NCBI GenBank assembly: GCA_934489015.1
Contig: CAKSSN010000023.1
Span: 1-41,667 of the forward strand
DNA: 41,667 nt
DNA from: an uncultured Clostridia bacterium
GTDB taxonomy: Bacteria > Bacillota > Clostridia > UBA1381
Direction: 5' to 3'
Shown: positions 25,040 through 33,661 of the stretch, piece by piece
Layout of the letters: the number at the start of each line of letters is the position of its first letter
Position numbering within the stretch: the stretch's first letter is position 1
Notes under the pieces: generated by a model
The model's input: the letters and a program-made list of their open reading frames with translations, nothing else
The model's database searches: none
Told to the model about the DNA's origin: nothing
Translations under genes and position numbers: made by a program

Positions 25040-26277
25040 AAATTTTAATGGTTAATAAGTTTCTCTATCCGCGCGGCGGCTCCGAGAGTTATATGCTCAA
25101 ACTTGCAGCGGAGCTTAAAGCGCGCGGCAACGAGGTTGAATACTTCGGTATGTATGATGAGAAAAACACTGTCGGAAACAGCGCCGGAGAATACACGCAG
25201 AATATGGATTTTCATTCAAAATCGCTCTCGCGCTTTCTCTATCCGTTTAAGATAATCTATTCAAAAGAAGCAAGGAAAAAAATAGGCAGGGTTTTAGATG
25301 ATTTTAAGCCGGATATTGTTCATATGAACAACATAAATTTTCAGCTTACTCCGTCTGTTATTTACGCGGTTAAGGAGAGAAATATTCCGCTCGTGCAGAC
25401 TGTTCACGATTATCAGATGCTTTGCCCGAATCATCTTATGTATAATTTTCGTAAAAATGAAATCTGTACAAAATGCGTTGGCAAAAGCAAAATAAGCTGC
25501 ATAAAAAACCGCTGTATTCACGGCTCGATTGTAAAGAGCATTATAGGCGCGGCGGAATATTACACATATTCGCTTCTTAAAACATATAAGATGGTTGACC
25601 TTTATATATGTCCGAGCAAATTTCTCGAAAATAAGCTCAATGGTACAAATAAAATATATAACGGAAAAACGTTTATGATACATAACTTTGTTGAAGAGCC
25701 GCCGAAAAAATTAAATAAATCAGACAAACCGTATATTGTGTTTATTGGCAGATTTTCGGCCGAAAAGGGCGTTGAGCTTCTCGGAAAGACGGCGCGGCTT
25801 TTGCCGGATATTCATTTTAAGGCGGTCGGCAGCGGACCTGACGCTGATGCGCTTTCGGGCATAGAAAATGTTGAGCTTACGGGATTTTTAACAGGCAAAG
25901 CGCTGACGGAGGTGCTTTCGGGTGCGAGCGCGCTTATTGCGCCGTCCGTTTGCTTTGAAAACTGTCCGCTTTCAATTCTTGAAGCGCAGTCTATGGGTAT
26001 TCCCGTTATAACGATGAATTACGGCGGCATGGCCGAGCTTGCGGAGGAGGGCGTGACGGGCACGCTTGCGGAACGTGCCGAGCCGGAGTGCCTTGCAAAT
26101 GCGGTAAGGCGGCTTTTCGACGGCGGCGAATATGAAAAAATCAAAAAAAGCTGCGAGGAGCGAAAAAATAAAATTTTATCCGTTCGCGAATATGCGGATA
26201 TTTTAACGGATAAATACAAAGAGCTTTCGGGAGGTGGGGAGTATGCCAAAGGTAAGCATTATAGTGCCGGTGTATAA
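25036..26277 (+). CDS. GT4-family glycosyltransferase with cysteine-rich insert
   Basis: 413 residues, GT-B fold: PRGGSESYMLKLA, VHMNNINFQLTPSV, TVHDYQMLCPN, GRFSAEKGVELL and the E-x7-E motif in CFENCPLSILEAQSMG. A C-x2-C ... C-x4-C insert (CTKCVGKSKISCIKNRC, about 149-165) probably binds a metal structurally and is common in this subgroup. It adds a sugar to the lipid-linked unit. The start overlaps the polymerase stop by four bases, and its 3' end overlaps the next gene by 35 bases, showing tight co-transcription. Confidence 0.9.
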   Translation: MKILMVNKFLYPRGGSESYMLKLAAELKARGNEVEYFGMYDEKNTVGNSAGEYTQNMDFHSKSLSRFLYPFKIIYSKEARKKIGRVLDDFKPDIVHMNNINFQLTPSVIYAVKERNIPLVQTVHDYQMLCPNHLMYNFRKNEICTKCVGKSKISCIKNRCIHGSIVKSIIGAAEYYTYSLLKTYKMVDLYICPSKFLENKLNGTNKIYNGKTFMIHNFVEEPPKKLNKSDKPYIVFIGRFSAEKGVELLGKTARLLPDIHFKAVGSGPDADALSGIENVELTGFLTGKALTEVLSGASALIAPSVCFENCPLSILEAQSMGIPVITMNYGGMAELAEEGVTGTLAERAEPECLANAVRRLFDGGEYEKIKKSCEERKNKILSVREYADILTDKYKELSGGGEYAKGKHYSAGV

Positions 26278-27283
26278 AACGGAAAAATATCTTGACAGAT
26301 GTGTAAAATCGCTTGTTGAGCAGACTCTCCGTGATATTGAAATAATTCTTGTCGACGACGGCTCACCGGATAATTGCCCGCTTCTTTGCGATGAGTGGGC
26401 GAAAAAGGACAGCCGCATACGCGTTATACACAAGGAAAACGCAGGTGCCGGAATGGCGAGAAATGCGGGGCTCGATGCGGCAGGCGGAGAATATATAGGT
26501 TTTGTGGATTCGGACGATTATACCGATAAAAATATGTATGCGCGCCTTTTTGAAGCGGCGGAAAAATACAGCGCGGAGCTTGTTATGTCATGTATGTGTT
26601 TTGACGGCGGAAATATGTTTTCGGGCGGCGGCATTGAAAAATTTGATAACTTCACGGAGGAGACTTTGTTTTCGTCAAAGGATGATATAAATCTCCTTGC
26701 GCTCGGAATAGCCGGAGCTGCTCCTGACGGGAAATATGACAGCCAATACAGCATGAGCGTATGCAAAAATATTTACAAAGCGGACGCACTTAAAAAAAGC
26801 GGAGTAAGATTTTTATCCGAAAGGGAAATTCTCTCGGAGGACGCGCTTTTTCTGCTTGATTTTGCAAATTGTATAGAAAGAGCGGCAGGTATTTCGGACG
26901 CGCTTTATTACTACGTAAGAAACGGAAACTCCATTTCAAAGTCGTATGATCCGAACAGAATAAAAAAATGTCTGATTTTTCTCGGAGAGATTGAAAAGCG
27001 CATAAAACATATTGACGGATACGAGCTGTATTTTAATCGTCTTGTGCAGGCTTACGGCAGAGTTTTATGCTCACAGGAGATAATGAATGCTAAGGAAAAC
27101 AATATCGGTTATTTTGAGCTTCGGGGCAGACTTAAGGCAATATGCAATTTGAATATAATCTCGTCATCGCTGAAAAATTACCCGATTTTCAGGCTTCCGA
27201 AAATGCAGGCCGCGTTTGCGTTTATGATAAAGCACAAGCTGTATTTTCTGCAAGTGCTTGCGGCAATGCTTCGCAGCCGATAA
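26243..27283 (+). CDS. GT2-family glycosyltransferase
   Basis: 346 residues. GT-A fold N-terminus KVSIIVPVYKTEKYLDRCV, donor site ILVDDGSPDNC and the DXD-type FVDSDDYTD. ATG 26243 is chosen for its GGGAGGTGGGG site, although it lies inside the end of the preceding gene (35-base overlap). An upstream GTG at 26234 is in frame. It is related to the next two GT2 genes and has a conserved SEREILSEDALF acceptor-side motif. Sugar specificity unknown. Confidence 0.9.
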   Translation: MPKVSIIVPVYKTEKYLDRCVKSLVEQTLRDIEIILVDDGSPDNCPLLCDEWAKKDSRIRVIHKENAGAGMARNAGLDAAGGEYIGFVDSDDYTDKNMYARLFEAAEKYSAELVMSCMCFDGGNMFSGGGIEKFDNFTEETLFSSKDDINLLALGIAGAAPDGKYDSQYSMSVCKNIYKADALKKSGVRFLSEREILSEDALFLLDFANCIERAAGISDALYYYVRNGNSISKSYDPNRIKKCLIFLGEIEKRIKHIDGYELYFNRLVQAYGRVLCSQEIMNAKENNIGYFELRGRLKAICNLNIISSSLKNYPIFRLPKMQAAFAFMIKHKLYFLQVLAAMLRSR

Positions 27284-27307
27284 ACCTATTATGCAAGGAG
27301 TGGAAAA

Positions 27308-28321
27308 ATGTTTTTTTCGGTTATAGTTCCGATTTACGGCGTGGAGAAATATCTGCCGCGCTGCATAAAAAGCGTCCTGTCGCAGACGTTTCGCGATTTT
27401 GAGCTTATACTCGTCGACGATGGCTCGGAGGACGGCTGCGCGCGCATTTGCGACGAACACGCGGAAAAGGACGGCAGAATTAAAGTAATACATAAAAAAA
27501 ACGGCGGACTTGTGAGCGCGAGAAAGGCAGGGGTGAAAATAGCGTCCGGCGAATATGTTTTTCATCTTGACGGCGACGACGCGCTGACGGATGACGCTCT
27601 TGAAAGCGCAAAAAAGATTATAGACGAAAGCGGAGCGGATATTGTTTCTTTTTCCTACATAAAATGTATCGGCGAAAACGCTGCCGAAAGAACAGACGAT
27701 TATGCCGACGAGGGATTTTACAATAAAGAGAACATAAAAAAAGAGCTTTTGGGCAAAATCGTACTTGACGAAAATATGCGCCATCTGTTTTATTTTGTGT
27801 GGGGAAGAGCAATTAAGCGCTCTCTTCTTGAGCAGGTGCAAATGAGCGTTTATGATAAAATATCGCTCGGCGAGGATTTGTGCTGCACAGCGCCGCTTTT
27901 CATTCGCGCGCAAAGCGTGTATATGAGCCGAAAGGCGGTTTATCTTTACACCGTAAGAGATGACTCCATGACAACAAGTTTTAACGCAAATCAGATAAAC
28001 AGGCTTGAGCTTGTTATTAAATATCTGAGGGAGTCGGAGTGCAAGCTGCCGCCGGAGTTTGACGGACAAATTTCGAGATATTTTCTCTTCATGTGCTTTG
28101 CAATTCTTGCCGACGCGGCAGAGGGCGGACACTTTGAGGCGGCAGGCAAGCTTAAAAGGCTTATCGTAAATTCTCCGTGCGCGGAGGAAATACAAAAAAG
28201 CAGCTTTAAAAACATAACGAAAAAAAGCCGCATAGCTGTTTGGCTTATCAAAAGAAAGCATATCCGAACCGCGTTTTATTTTCTGAATTTTTGCGGACGG
28301 ATAAAAAATATTAAAAAATAA
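27308..28321 (+). CDS. GT2-family glycosyltransferase
   Basis: 337 residues. FFSVIVPIYGVEKYLPRCIK, LILVDDGSEDGC and HLDGDDALTDD give the GT-A donor and DXD motifs; SLGEDLCCTAPLF corresponds to the catalytic-base region. AAGGAGTGG precedes ATG 27308. It is probably a paralogue of the preceding gene by duplication, as order and motifs are parallel. Substrate unknown. Confidence 0.9.
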   Translation: MFFSVIVPIYGVEKYLPRCIKSVLSQTFRDFELILVDDGSEDGCARICDEHAEKDGRIKVIHKKNGGLVSARKAGVKIASGEYVFHLDGDDALTDDALESAKKIIDESGADIVSFSYIKCIGENAAERTDDYADEGFYNKENIKKELLGKIVLDENMRHLFYFVWGRAIKRSLLEQVQMSVYDKISLGEDLCCTAPLFIRAQSVYMSRKAVYLYTVRDDSMTTSFNANQINRLELVIKYLRESECKLPPEFDGQISRYFLFMCFAILADAAEGGHFEAAGKLKRLIVNSPCAEEIQKSSFKNITKKSRIAVWLIKRKHIRTAFYFLNFCGRIKNIKK

Positions 28322-28346
28322 TTTTACCGAAGGGATTGATTTTGTT

Positions 28347-29426
28347 TTGAAAAATGCGCCTGAAATATCTGTTATAATGAGCGTTTATAACGGCGAGAAA
28401 TATTTAAAAGAGGCAATAGACAGCGTGATTTCGCAGACCTTTACCGACTGGGAGCTTATTATAACGGACGACTGCTCGTCAGATAAAACGTCCGAAATTT
28501 TAAAGCAATACGCGGCCGCTGACAGCAGAATAAAAGTTTTGACAAACGAGAAAAATTTAAAGCTTCCCGCGTCACTGAACAGAGCGCTGTCGCAGGCAAG
28601 GGGAAAGTATATCGCAAGGCTTGACGCGGACGACGTATGCCTTTCGCGCCGCCTTGAAAAGCAGCATGAGTTTATGGAAAGTAGTCCCGATATTTCAATT
28701 TCCTCATGCAGATTTATTTCAAAAAAAGGCATGATTTACTGCTCCGGCGGTGGCGGCGGAAACTGCAAGGCCGACCAGATGAAAGCGCTGCTTTTGGTGA
28801 CAAACCCCGTTCTTCATCCGGGCGTTATTGCGAAAAGCTCCGTTTTAAAGTCGCTTAAATATGACGAAGAGCTTACATGTACGGAGGATCTGGAACTTTG
28901 GACGCGCGCTGCTGCATGCGGATACAAAATCGAGGTGCAGGACGAGTATCTGATGATTTACCGCCTGCATGAAAATCAGATTACGCAAAATTCCGACGCG
29001 GGTCAGCGCAGAGAAGTTTTGGCGATTGAGAAAAAATACTACAAAGAGCTTCTCGGAGAGCTTTCTGATGAGGAATGGGATTTTTACATAAGCGGAATAT
29101 ATTTCAGAGACAGACCCGATATAAAGAAATTCTGCAATTTTTATAAGCGGATAAAGCGCGCAAATGACGAAAAAGGAAAGGTAGACAAAAATGCGCTTGA
29201 ATATGCCGCATTTGAAATTTTGGCTGAGTACAAAAGATGCTCTGTCGGGAAATTTAAAATTTTATATGCTATGATGTTTTTTGACAAAAAATTTCTCATA
29301 GCGGAAATGCGGCGCAGAAAGAAAAAAGCGCGCGAGGACGGGGAGCGCTGCATAAAGGCGGCGGAGAAAATAGGGCTTGGGCAGGTAAATGACGCTGTAG
29401 AATATCCTATTTTCAAGAAAAGGTAA
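28347..29426 (+). CDS. GT2-family glycosyltransferase
   Basis: 359 residues from a TTG start (28347) with AAGGGA about 11 bases upstream. Motifs: ISVIMSVYNGEKYLKEAIDS, ITDDCSSDKTS, ARLDADDVCLSRRLEKQ (DXD) and TEDLELWTRAA, the classical ED catalytic-base motif. This is closer to the WcaA/EpsE-like GT2 group than to the two preceding genes. A glycine run (CSGGGGGNC) interrupts the middle. Sugar unknown. Confidence 0.87.
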   Translation: MKNAPEISVIMSVYNGEKYLKEAIDSVISQTFTDWELIITDDCSSDKTSEILKQYAAADSRIKVLTNEKNLKLPASLNRALSQARGKYIARLDADDVCLSRRLEKQHEFMESSPDISISSCRFISKKGMIYCSGGGGGNCKADQMKALLLVTNPVLHPGVIAKSSVLKSLKYDEELTCTEDLELWTRAAACGYKIEVQDEYLMIYRLHENQITQNSDAGQRREVLAIEKKYYKELLGELSDEEWDFYISGIYFRDRPDIKKFCNFYKRIKRANDEKGKVDKNALEYAAFEILAEYKRCSVGKFKILYAMMFFDKKFLIAEMRRRKKKAREDGERCIKAAEKIGLGQVNDAVEYPIFKKR

Positions 29427-29445
29427 CGAAAGTGGTGTAGGACAG

Positions 29446-30819
29446 ATGTTAGGAAATACGTTTATAACCTTGACAATATTTATAATCTGCATTGCGGCAA
29501 TCGTCGCGGCAGGTGTATATTTTGCGCTCAAAGCGTCAAAAACGTCAAGGGGTACGGAGCTTGCCGATTTTTCAAACATAAATCAGCTTGAGGGCAGCTT
29601 TGAAAGGCTTGGCAGAATGAGGATTAATCGCAGCGTGATTTATATAAGCGTTTCGCTCGACCGCGCAATAAGGCTATATCGCGAGGCGAAGGCGTGGCAT
29701 ATTTTTTCGGAGCTTAAACCGATTATTTTAAAATATTTCGGCGGCGCTGAGGGCGAAGCCGCAGTTTATGAAAAGAACAATTTTGTTGTACTCGGAGCAT
29801 GGCAGATGAAAGCGACAGAGGAAAAAACAGCGCAGTGCAAAGAGGAGATAAACCGCTGCCTTTTAAGGTTTAATGCGCTTAATGTGGTTGATGTAAGGTT
29901 TGGCGCATATTCGGCTGTCGCATCCGGAATAAGTTTTGACGAGGCAATAGGCAGAGCAAAGCAGGCGTGCACTATGGCGGAGCGGGAAAACAAAAGCTTT
30001 GCCGAGTGGAACAGCAGCGGCGGAAGGTCGTTTGAAAAGAAAATAAAGATTGAAAATAATATCGAAAAGCAGATAGACAACAACAGGTTTTTCCTTGAAT
30101 ATCAGCCTGTTGTTGACGCGAAAACGAAAAAAATCATCGGCGCAGAGGTCTTTTCACGACTGTATTCTGAGCAGGACGGCGTTGTGCCGCCGGACAGCTT
30201 CCTGTTCGCGGTTGATTCGGTGGGCGTAAACGAAAAGTTTGACTATTACATATTTGAAAAAAACTGCAAATGGATTTCAAACAATAAATCGCAGAGAGAA
30301 GCTTATGAATATGCAATAAACTGCTCAAGAACAACGCTGTGCGACCCGATGTTTTCAAAGAAAATTATTGAAACGGTTGACAGATATAATTTAAAATATT
30401 CCTCAGTTGCAATTGAAATTCTGGAGGATAAGGAAATTGACGCCCAAGCAAAGCGGCAGATGGCAAAAAATCTTTCCGAGCTCAGGGAAAAGGGCATTAC
30501 AATTCTGCTTGACGATTTCGGCAGCGGCTACACGTCGTTTGACGATCTTCAAAATCTTGCGGTTGACGTTATTAAAATCGACCGCTCAATTACCGAGAAA
30601 ACGAATACGCAGACAGGACTTGCGATTTTCAGAAACATTGTCAGAACGGCAAAGGAGCTCGGCGTAAAAATCGTTTGTGAGGGAATTGAAACGGAGGAGC
30701 AGGCGCGCATTGCCTCAGAGGCAGGCTGCGATATGCTTCAGGGCTTTTACTTTTATCGTCCGCTTGCCGTGCGGCAGCTTGAAGAGCTTATTCAAAATGA
30801 CGATAAGGCAGTTGTTTAA
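29446..30819 (+). CDS. Membrane EAL-domain cyclic-di-GMP phosphodiesterase
   Basis: 457 residues. One N-terminal membrane helix (about 7-27), a degenerate GGDEF-like region (about 60-190, no signature) and a C-terminal EAL domain (about 205-450). Catalytic positions look intact: E234 (signature EVF instead of EAL), N in INCSRTTL, E in AIEILED, D356-D357 in LLDDFGSGYTSFDD with loop 6 complete, K377 in VIKIDRS and E412 in CEGIETEEQ. It should hydrolyse cyclic-di-GMP at the membrane. Encoded inside an operon controlled by a cyclic-di-GMP riboswitch, it could give feedback on the operon and local control of polysaccharide assembly. Confidence 0.9.
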   Translation: MLGNTFITLTIFIICIAAIVAAGVYFALKASKTSRGTELADFSNINQLEGSFERLGRMRINRSVIYISVSLDRAIRLYREAKAWHIFSELKPIILKYFGGAEGEAAVYEKNNFVVLGAWQMKATEEKTAQCKEEINRCLLRFNALNVVDVRFGAYSAVASGISFDEAIGRAKQACTMAERENKSFAEWNSSGGRSFEKKIKIENNIEKQIDNNRFFLEYQPVVDAKTKKIIGAEVFSRLYSEQDGVVPPDSFLFAVDSVGVNEKFDYYIFEKNCKWISNNKSQREAYEYAINCSRTTLCDPMFSKKIIETVDRYNLKYSSVAIEILEDKEIDAQAKRQMAKNLSELREKGITILLDDFGSGYTSFDDLQNLAVDVIKIDRSITEKTNTQTGLAIFRNIVRTAKELGVKIVCEGIETEEQARIASEAGCDMLQGFYFYRPLAVRQLEELIQNDDKAVV

Positions 30820-30834
30820 AGGCGGTGTGAAAAA

Positions 30835-31767
30835 ATGTTATCAGTTATAATACCGGCATATAACGAAGAAATGATGATAGATAGGGTCTGCAGCGCCATA
30901 TCCGACATTTTGAAAAGTGCCGGGATTGAAAACGAAATTATTTTTATCGACGACGGCTCGACAGATTTGACATATGAAAAAATTGCAGCCATAGCCGAAA
31001 ATAGCAGCGGCGTGCGCGGAATACATTTTTCAAGGAATTTCGGCAAGGAGGCGGCGATTGCGGCAGGGCTTGCAAATGCAGGCGGCGACTGCGTCGTTGT
31101 GCTTGATTGTGATTTGCAGCATCCGCCCGAAAAAATTGTTGAAATGTATTCTCTCTGGCAGCAGGGCTATGAAATTGTCGAGGGCGTAAAAAGCAGCAGG
31201 GGAGAGGAAAGAAGAGCTCACGGCTGGGCGGCAAAGCGGTTTTATTCGATAATCAGCGCGGTTGTCGGCTTTGATATGTCAAACGCTTCCGACTTTAAGC
31301 TGCTTGACAGAAAGGTTGTCGATATTCTAAATAAAATACCGGAGAAAAAGGGATTTTTCCGCGCTATATCGTATTGGGTCGGCTTTAAAAAGGCGACGGT
31401 TGAGTTTGACGTGAACGAAAGAGCAGCAGGCGTTTCAAAATGGAGCGCGAAAAGCCTTATCAAATACGCGGTTTCCAATATCTGCGCATACTCGGCAATG
31501 CCAATGCAGATTGTAACGGTGCTCGGCGTTGTTATGCTTGTAATTGCGTGCATTTTCGGCGTGTGGGCGCTTATTGATAAAATATCAGGCAGAGCGCTTG
31601 AGGGTATTACAACGGTTATTATTATAAGTATTTTTATCGGAAGCATAATAATGATAAGTCTTGGAATTATAGGCTACTATGTTGCGAGAATATACGAAGA
31701 AATTAAGGGCAGACCGAAATATATTGTTTCGGCGCAGTGCGGCAGAAGCAAGCAAAAGCATATGTAA
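30835..31767 (+). CDS. GtrB-like polyprenyl-phosphate glycosyltransferase
   Basis: 310 residues. GT2 catalytic domain with SVIIPAYNEE, IFIDDGSTDLTYEKI, FSRNFGKEAAIAAGL and the DXD-like VLDCDLQHPPEKI. Two C-terminal membrane helices follow (about 228-252 and 262-287). This is the DPM1/GtrB architecture, transferring a sugar (often glucose) from UDP-sugar to undecaprenyl phosphate on the inner face. It is the logical donor-maker for the GtrII-like enzyme at 14816-16360; a small GtrA flippase was not seen. It lies 15 bases after the phosphodiesterase gene. Confidence 0.9.
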   Translation: MLSVIIPAYNEEMMIDRVCSAISDILKSAGIENEIIFIDDGSTDLTYEKIAAIAENSSGVRGIHFSRNFGKEAAIAAGLANAGGDCVVVLDCDLQHPPEKIVEMYSLWQQGYEIVEGVKSSRGEERRAHGWAAKRFYSIISAVVGFDMSNASDFKLLDRKVVDILNKIPEKKGFFRAISYWVGFKKATVEFDVNERAAGVSKWSAKSLIKYAVSNICAYSAMPMQIVTVLGVVMLVIACIFGVWALIDKISGRALEGITTVIIISIFIGSIIMISLGIIGYYVARIYEEIKGRPKYIVSAQCGRSKQKHM

Positions 31768-31805
31768 AAATTCGGGCTTCTGCGTAAAATGGGGTGTAAA
31801 TAAGT

Positions 31806-32804
31806 ATGCAAAGAAACATATTTGCCGACAGAATAAAGGGCTATGCGTGCTTTCTGGTCGTTTTCGGTCATGTTATTATGGGCGTGCGGCTTTCGGGAGT
31901 TGATATTCCGAAAATATTTTACGGCGCGGAAAAATTTATATGGTCGTTTCATGTGGCTTTGTTTTTGTTTATGAGCGGCTTTGTTTACAGCCTGACAGGA
32001 GAGCGGGGGAGAACAAAAAGAGCTTTTTTGCTTCATAAGCTTATAAATCTCGGCATACCGTATATAACTTTTTCGGCTGTATATATTATTATAAACAGCT
32101 TTGTACCGGGTGTAAATACACATTCTGCGCTTAGTGATATTCTTTTGATATGGAAAGAGCCGGTGGCGCAGTATTGGTTTTTGTATGCGCTGTTTTTCCT
32201 GTTTCTGATATGGACGGTTTTTTCGGGTTTTTTGAAAAATTGGCAGATTACCGCGCTTTTTACTCTTGTAAACTTTCTTGTGGCTGCGTTTAATATAAAT
32301 CTCGGAATTTTTACCGTTTCGGTAAATTCGGCGTTTGCTTTCGGCTTGGGCACATTTGTAAGCATTGCGTTTGCCGAAAAGTGCGGAAATTTAACAAAAA
32401 TAATTGTTATAGCTTTGCATATAATGCTCGGCGCGGCGGCCGTCCGCTTTAATCTTACCGAAGCAGCAGGCGTTAAGGAAGTTTTGATTGCGGCGGGAAT
32501 ATTTGCAAGCATTATGCTTATATCTGCCATTGAGAAAAATCACATTGCCGCAAGGGTTCTTGATTTTTTGAGCAGATATTCGTTTCAGATTTATCTGCTG
32601 CATACGATTTTTACAGCCGCTGTCAGAATTTTATTAATACGCGTCGGAATAACGGGCTGGGCTGTTCATGTGGCAGTCGGCTGCGCCGCCGGTATAGGCT
32701 TTTCGTGGATTGCGGCTTGGATTGCGGAGAAAAGCAGATTTCTTAATTTTTTCTTTTTCCCTGCCGCAACCGTAAAAAAATTACATGCCGAAAAGGGCGA
32801 ATAA
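31806..32804 (+). CDS. Acyltransferase 3 family membrane protein
   Basis: 332 residues with about ten membrane helices. N-terminal DRIKGYACFLVVFGHVIMG carries the catalytic-type His (H22) of the OafA/WecH family, followed by FHVALFLFMSGFVYSL and, late, YSFQIYLLHTIF. Such enzymes transfer acetyl or other acyl groups onto extracytoplasmic polysaccharide. It is the last gene of the operon and probably decorates the product. GGGGTG lies upstream of ATG 31806. Confidence 0.9.
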   Translation: MQRNIFADRIKGYACFLVVFGHVIMGVRLSGVDIPKIFYGAEKFIWSFHVALFLFMSGFVYSLTGERGRTKRAFLLHKLINLGIPYITFSAVYIIINSFVPGVNTHSALSDILLIWKEPVAQYWFLYALFFLFLIWTVFSGFLKNWQITALFTLVNFLVAAFNINLGIFTVSVNSAFAFGLGTFVSIAFAEKCGNLTKIIVIALHIMLGAAAVRFNLTEAAGVKEVLIAAGIFASIMLISAIEKNHIAARVLDFLSRYSFQIYLLHTIFTAAVRILLIRVGITGWAVHVAVGCAAGIGFSWIAAWIAEKSRFLNFFFFPAATVKKLHAEKGE

Positions 32805-33578
32805 AATATGTGCCTGAAAGCGGTATGTGCGGATTTTTAAGTGTCTGTAATTAATTTATTTATTTTGCAATATTCTTTGTTTGCTACGTAGGGGCGGATA
32901 TTATCCGCCCGCTTTTACGCATTCAATTTTTTGTTTTTTGCAACTGATTTGTTTAGCTTTGTAGGGGCGGGGCTTTGCTCCGCCCGTTTTAACGTTTGTA
33001 AATTTTTTATTTATCTGATTGCTATTTCTCATCATTTACAGGTGTTCTTTTGTCGCATAAAAGAACACCTGTAAAAGACGAAAAAATACGTAATACCAAC
33101 AAAACACACTCCAGCTAATTTCAATATAATCGAAATACTGTATTTTTACTCCTTCCACCGCTAAAGCGGTTCCCCTCCCTCAAAGATGGAGGCTTTTACA
33201 CTCCGGAATTATCGCAAATAAGCAAAAAAATCGCAAGTACAAATCGGGCGGATAATATCCGCCCCTACGAAGCAAACATAGAATATTGCAAAAATATTAA
33301 ATGCTTGCAAGCGTTAAATCGGGCAGAGCAGAGCCCTGCCCCTACGTAGCAAACATAGAATACAGAAAAATAGTAAACACTTGCAGGTGCTAAATCGGGT
33401 GGAGCAGAGCCACGCCCCTACAGCGCGAGCAAAGAATATAGCACTTACAAAAGTTATATCGAGCGGAGCGAACAAAAATATATCAAAAAAACTTACACAA
33501 CAGAACACCCCTACAGCAAAAAAGAATTTGCAAATAAAACACACTGCAAAATTCACATATAAAAGTTCAAATTTCACC
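32805..33578. repeat. Repeat island after the exopolysaccharide operon
   Basis: No gene. It holds about five copies of the ~77 bp unit: two in minus orientation (hairpins near 32892 and 32963) and three in plus (near 33245, 33318, 33398). Between them (about 33025-33300) is a divergent half copy of the ~450 bp element. The first hairpin (GGGCGGATA/TATCCGCCC, 32892-32910, followed by GCTTTT) may serve as the operon's terminator, as no other is seen. Confidence 0.8.
33025..33300 (+). repeat. Divergent right-half copy of the ~450 bp element
   Basis: It begins at a perfect 14-bp inverted repeat, ACAGGTGTTCTTTT with AAAAGAACACCTGT around a 7-nt loop (33040-33074). It continues with TTTTTACTCCTTCCACCGC and GATGGAGGCTTTTACACTCC, matching the right half of the full copies. 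Confidence 0.75.
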
Positions 33579-33605
33579 TTAACAATTGTTATTGACAAAT
33601 GTTAA
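33579..33605 (+). promoter_or_regulatory. Palindromic operator candidate for the sugar module
   Basis: TTAACAATTGT (33579-33589) and ACAAATGTTAA (33595-33605) form an inverted repeat with one mismatch around a 5-bp centre. It overlaps the -35 box, consistent with repression by the SorC-type regulator encoded at 37006-37926 (inference). Confidence 0.6.
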
Positions 33606-33620
33606 TATGTATGCTATAAT
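33592..33620 (+). promoter_or_regulatory. Promoter of the aldolase-dehydrogenase operon
   Basis: TTGACA (33592-33597), 17-bp spacer, TATAAT (33615-33620). Confidence 0.87.
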
Positions 33621-33661
33621 CTATTTGAAACAAAAAAATAAACCTAAAAGGAGCGACAATA

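Noticed and set aside
27164..28261. 365-codon minus-strand ORF antisense to a GT2 gene
   Set aside because: Shadow of the glycosyltransferase; no RBS, no motifs, skewed composition.
33240..33480. Possible CRISPR array in the regularly spaced repeats
   Set aside because: The repeated part includes nearly the whole ~77 bp period, repeats vary in sequence, there are no unique spacers of constant length, and no cas gene is near.
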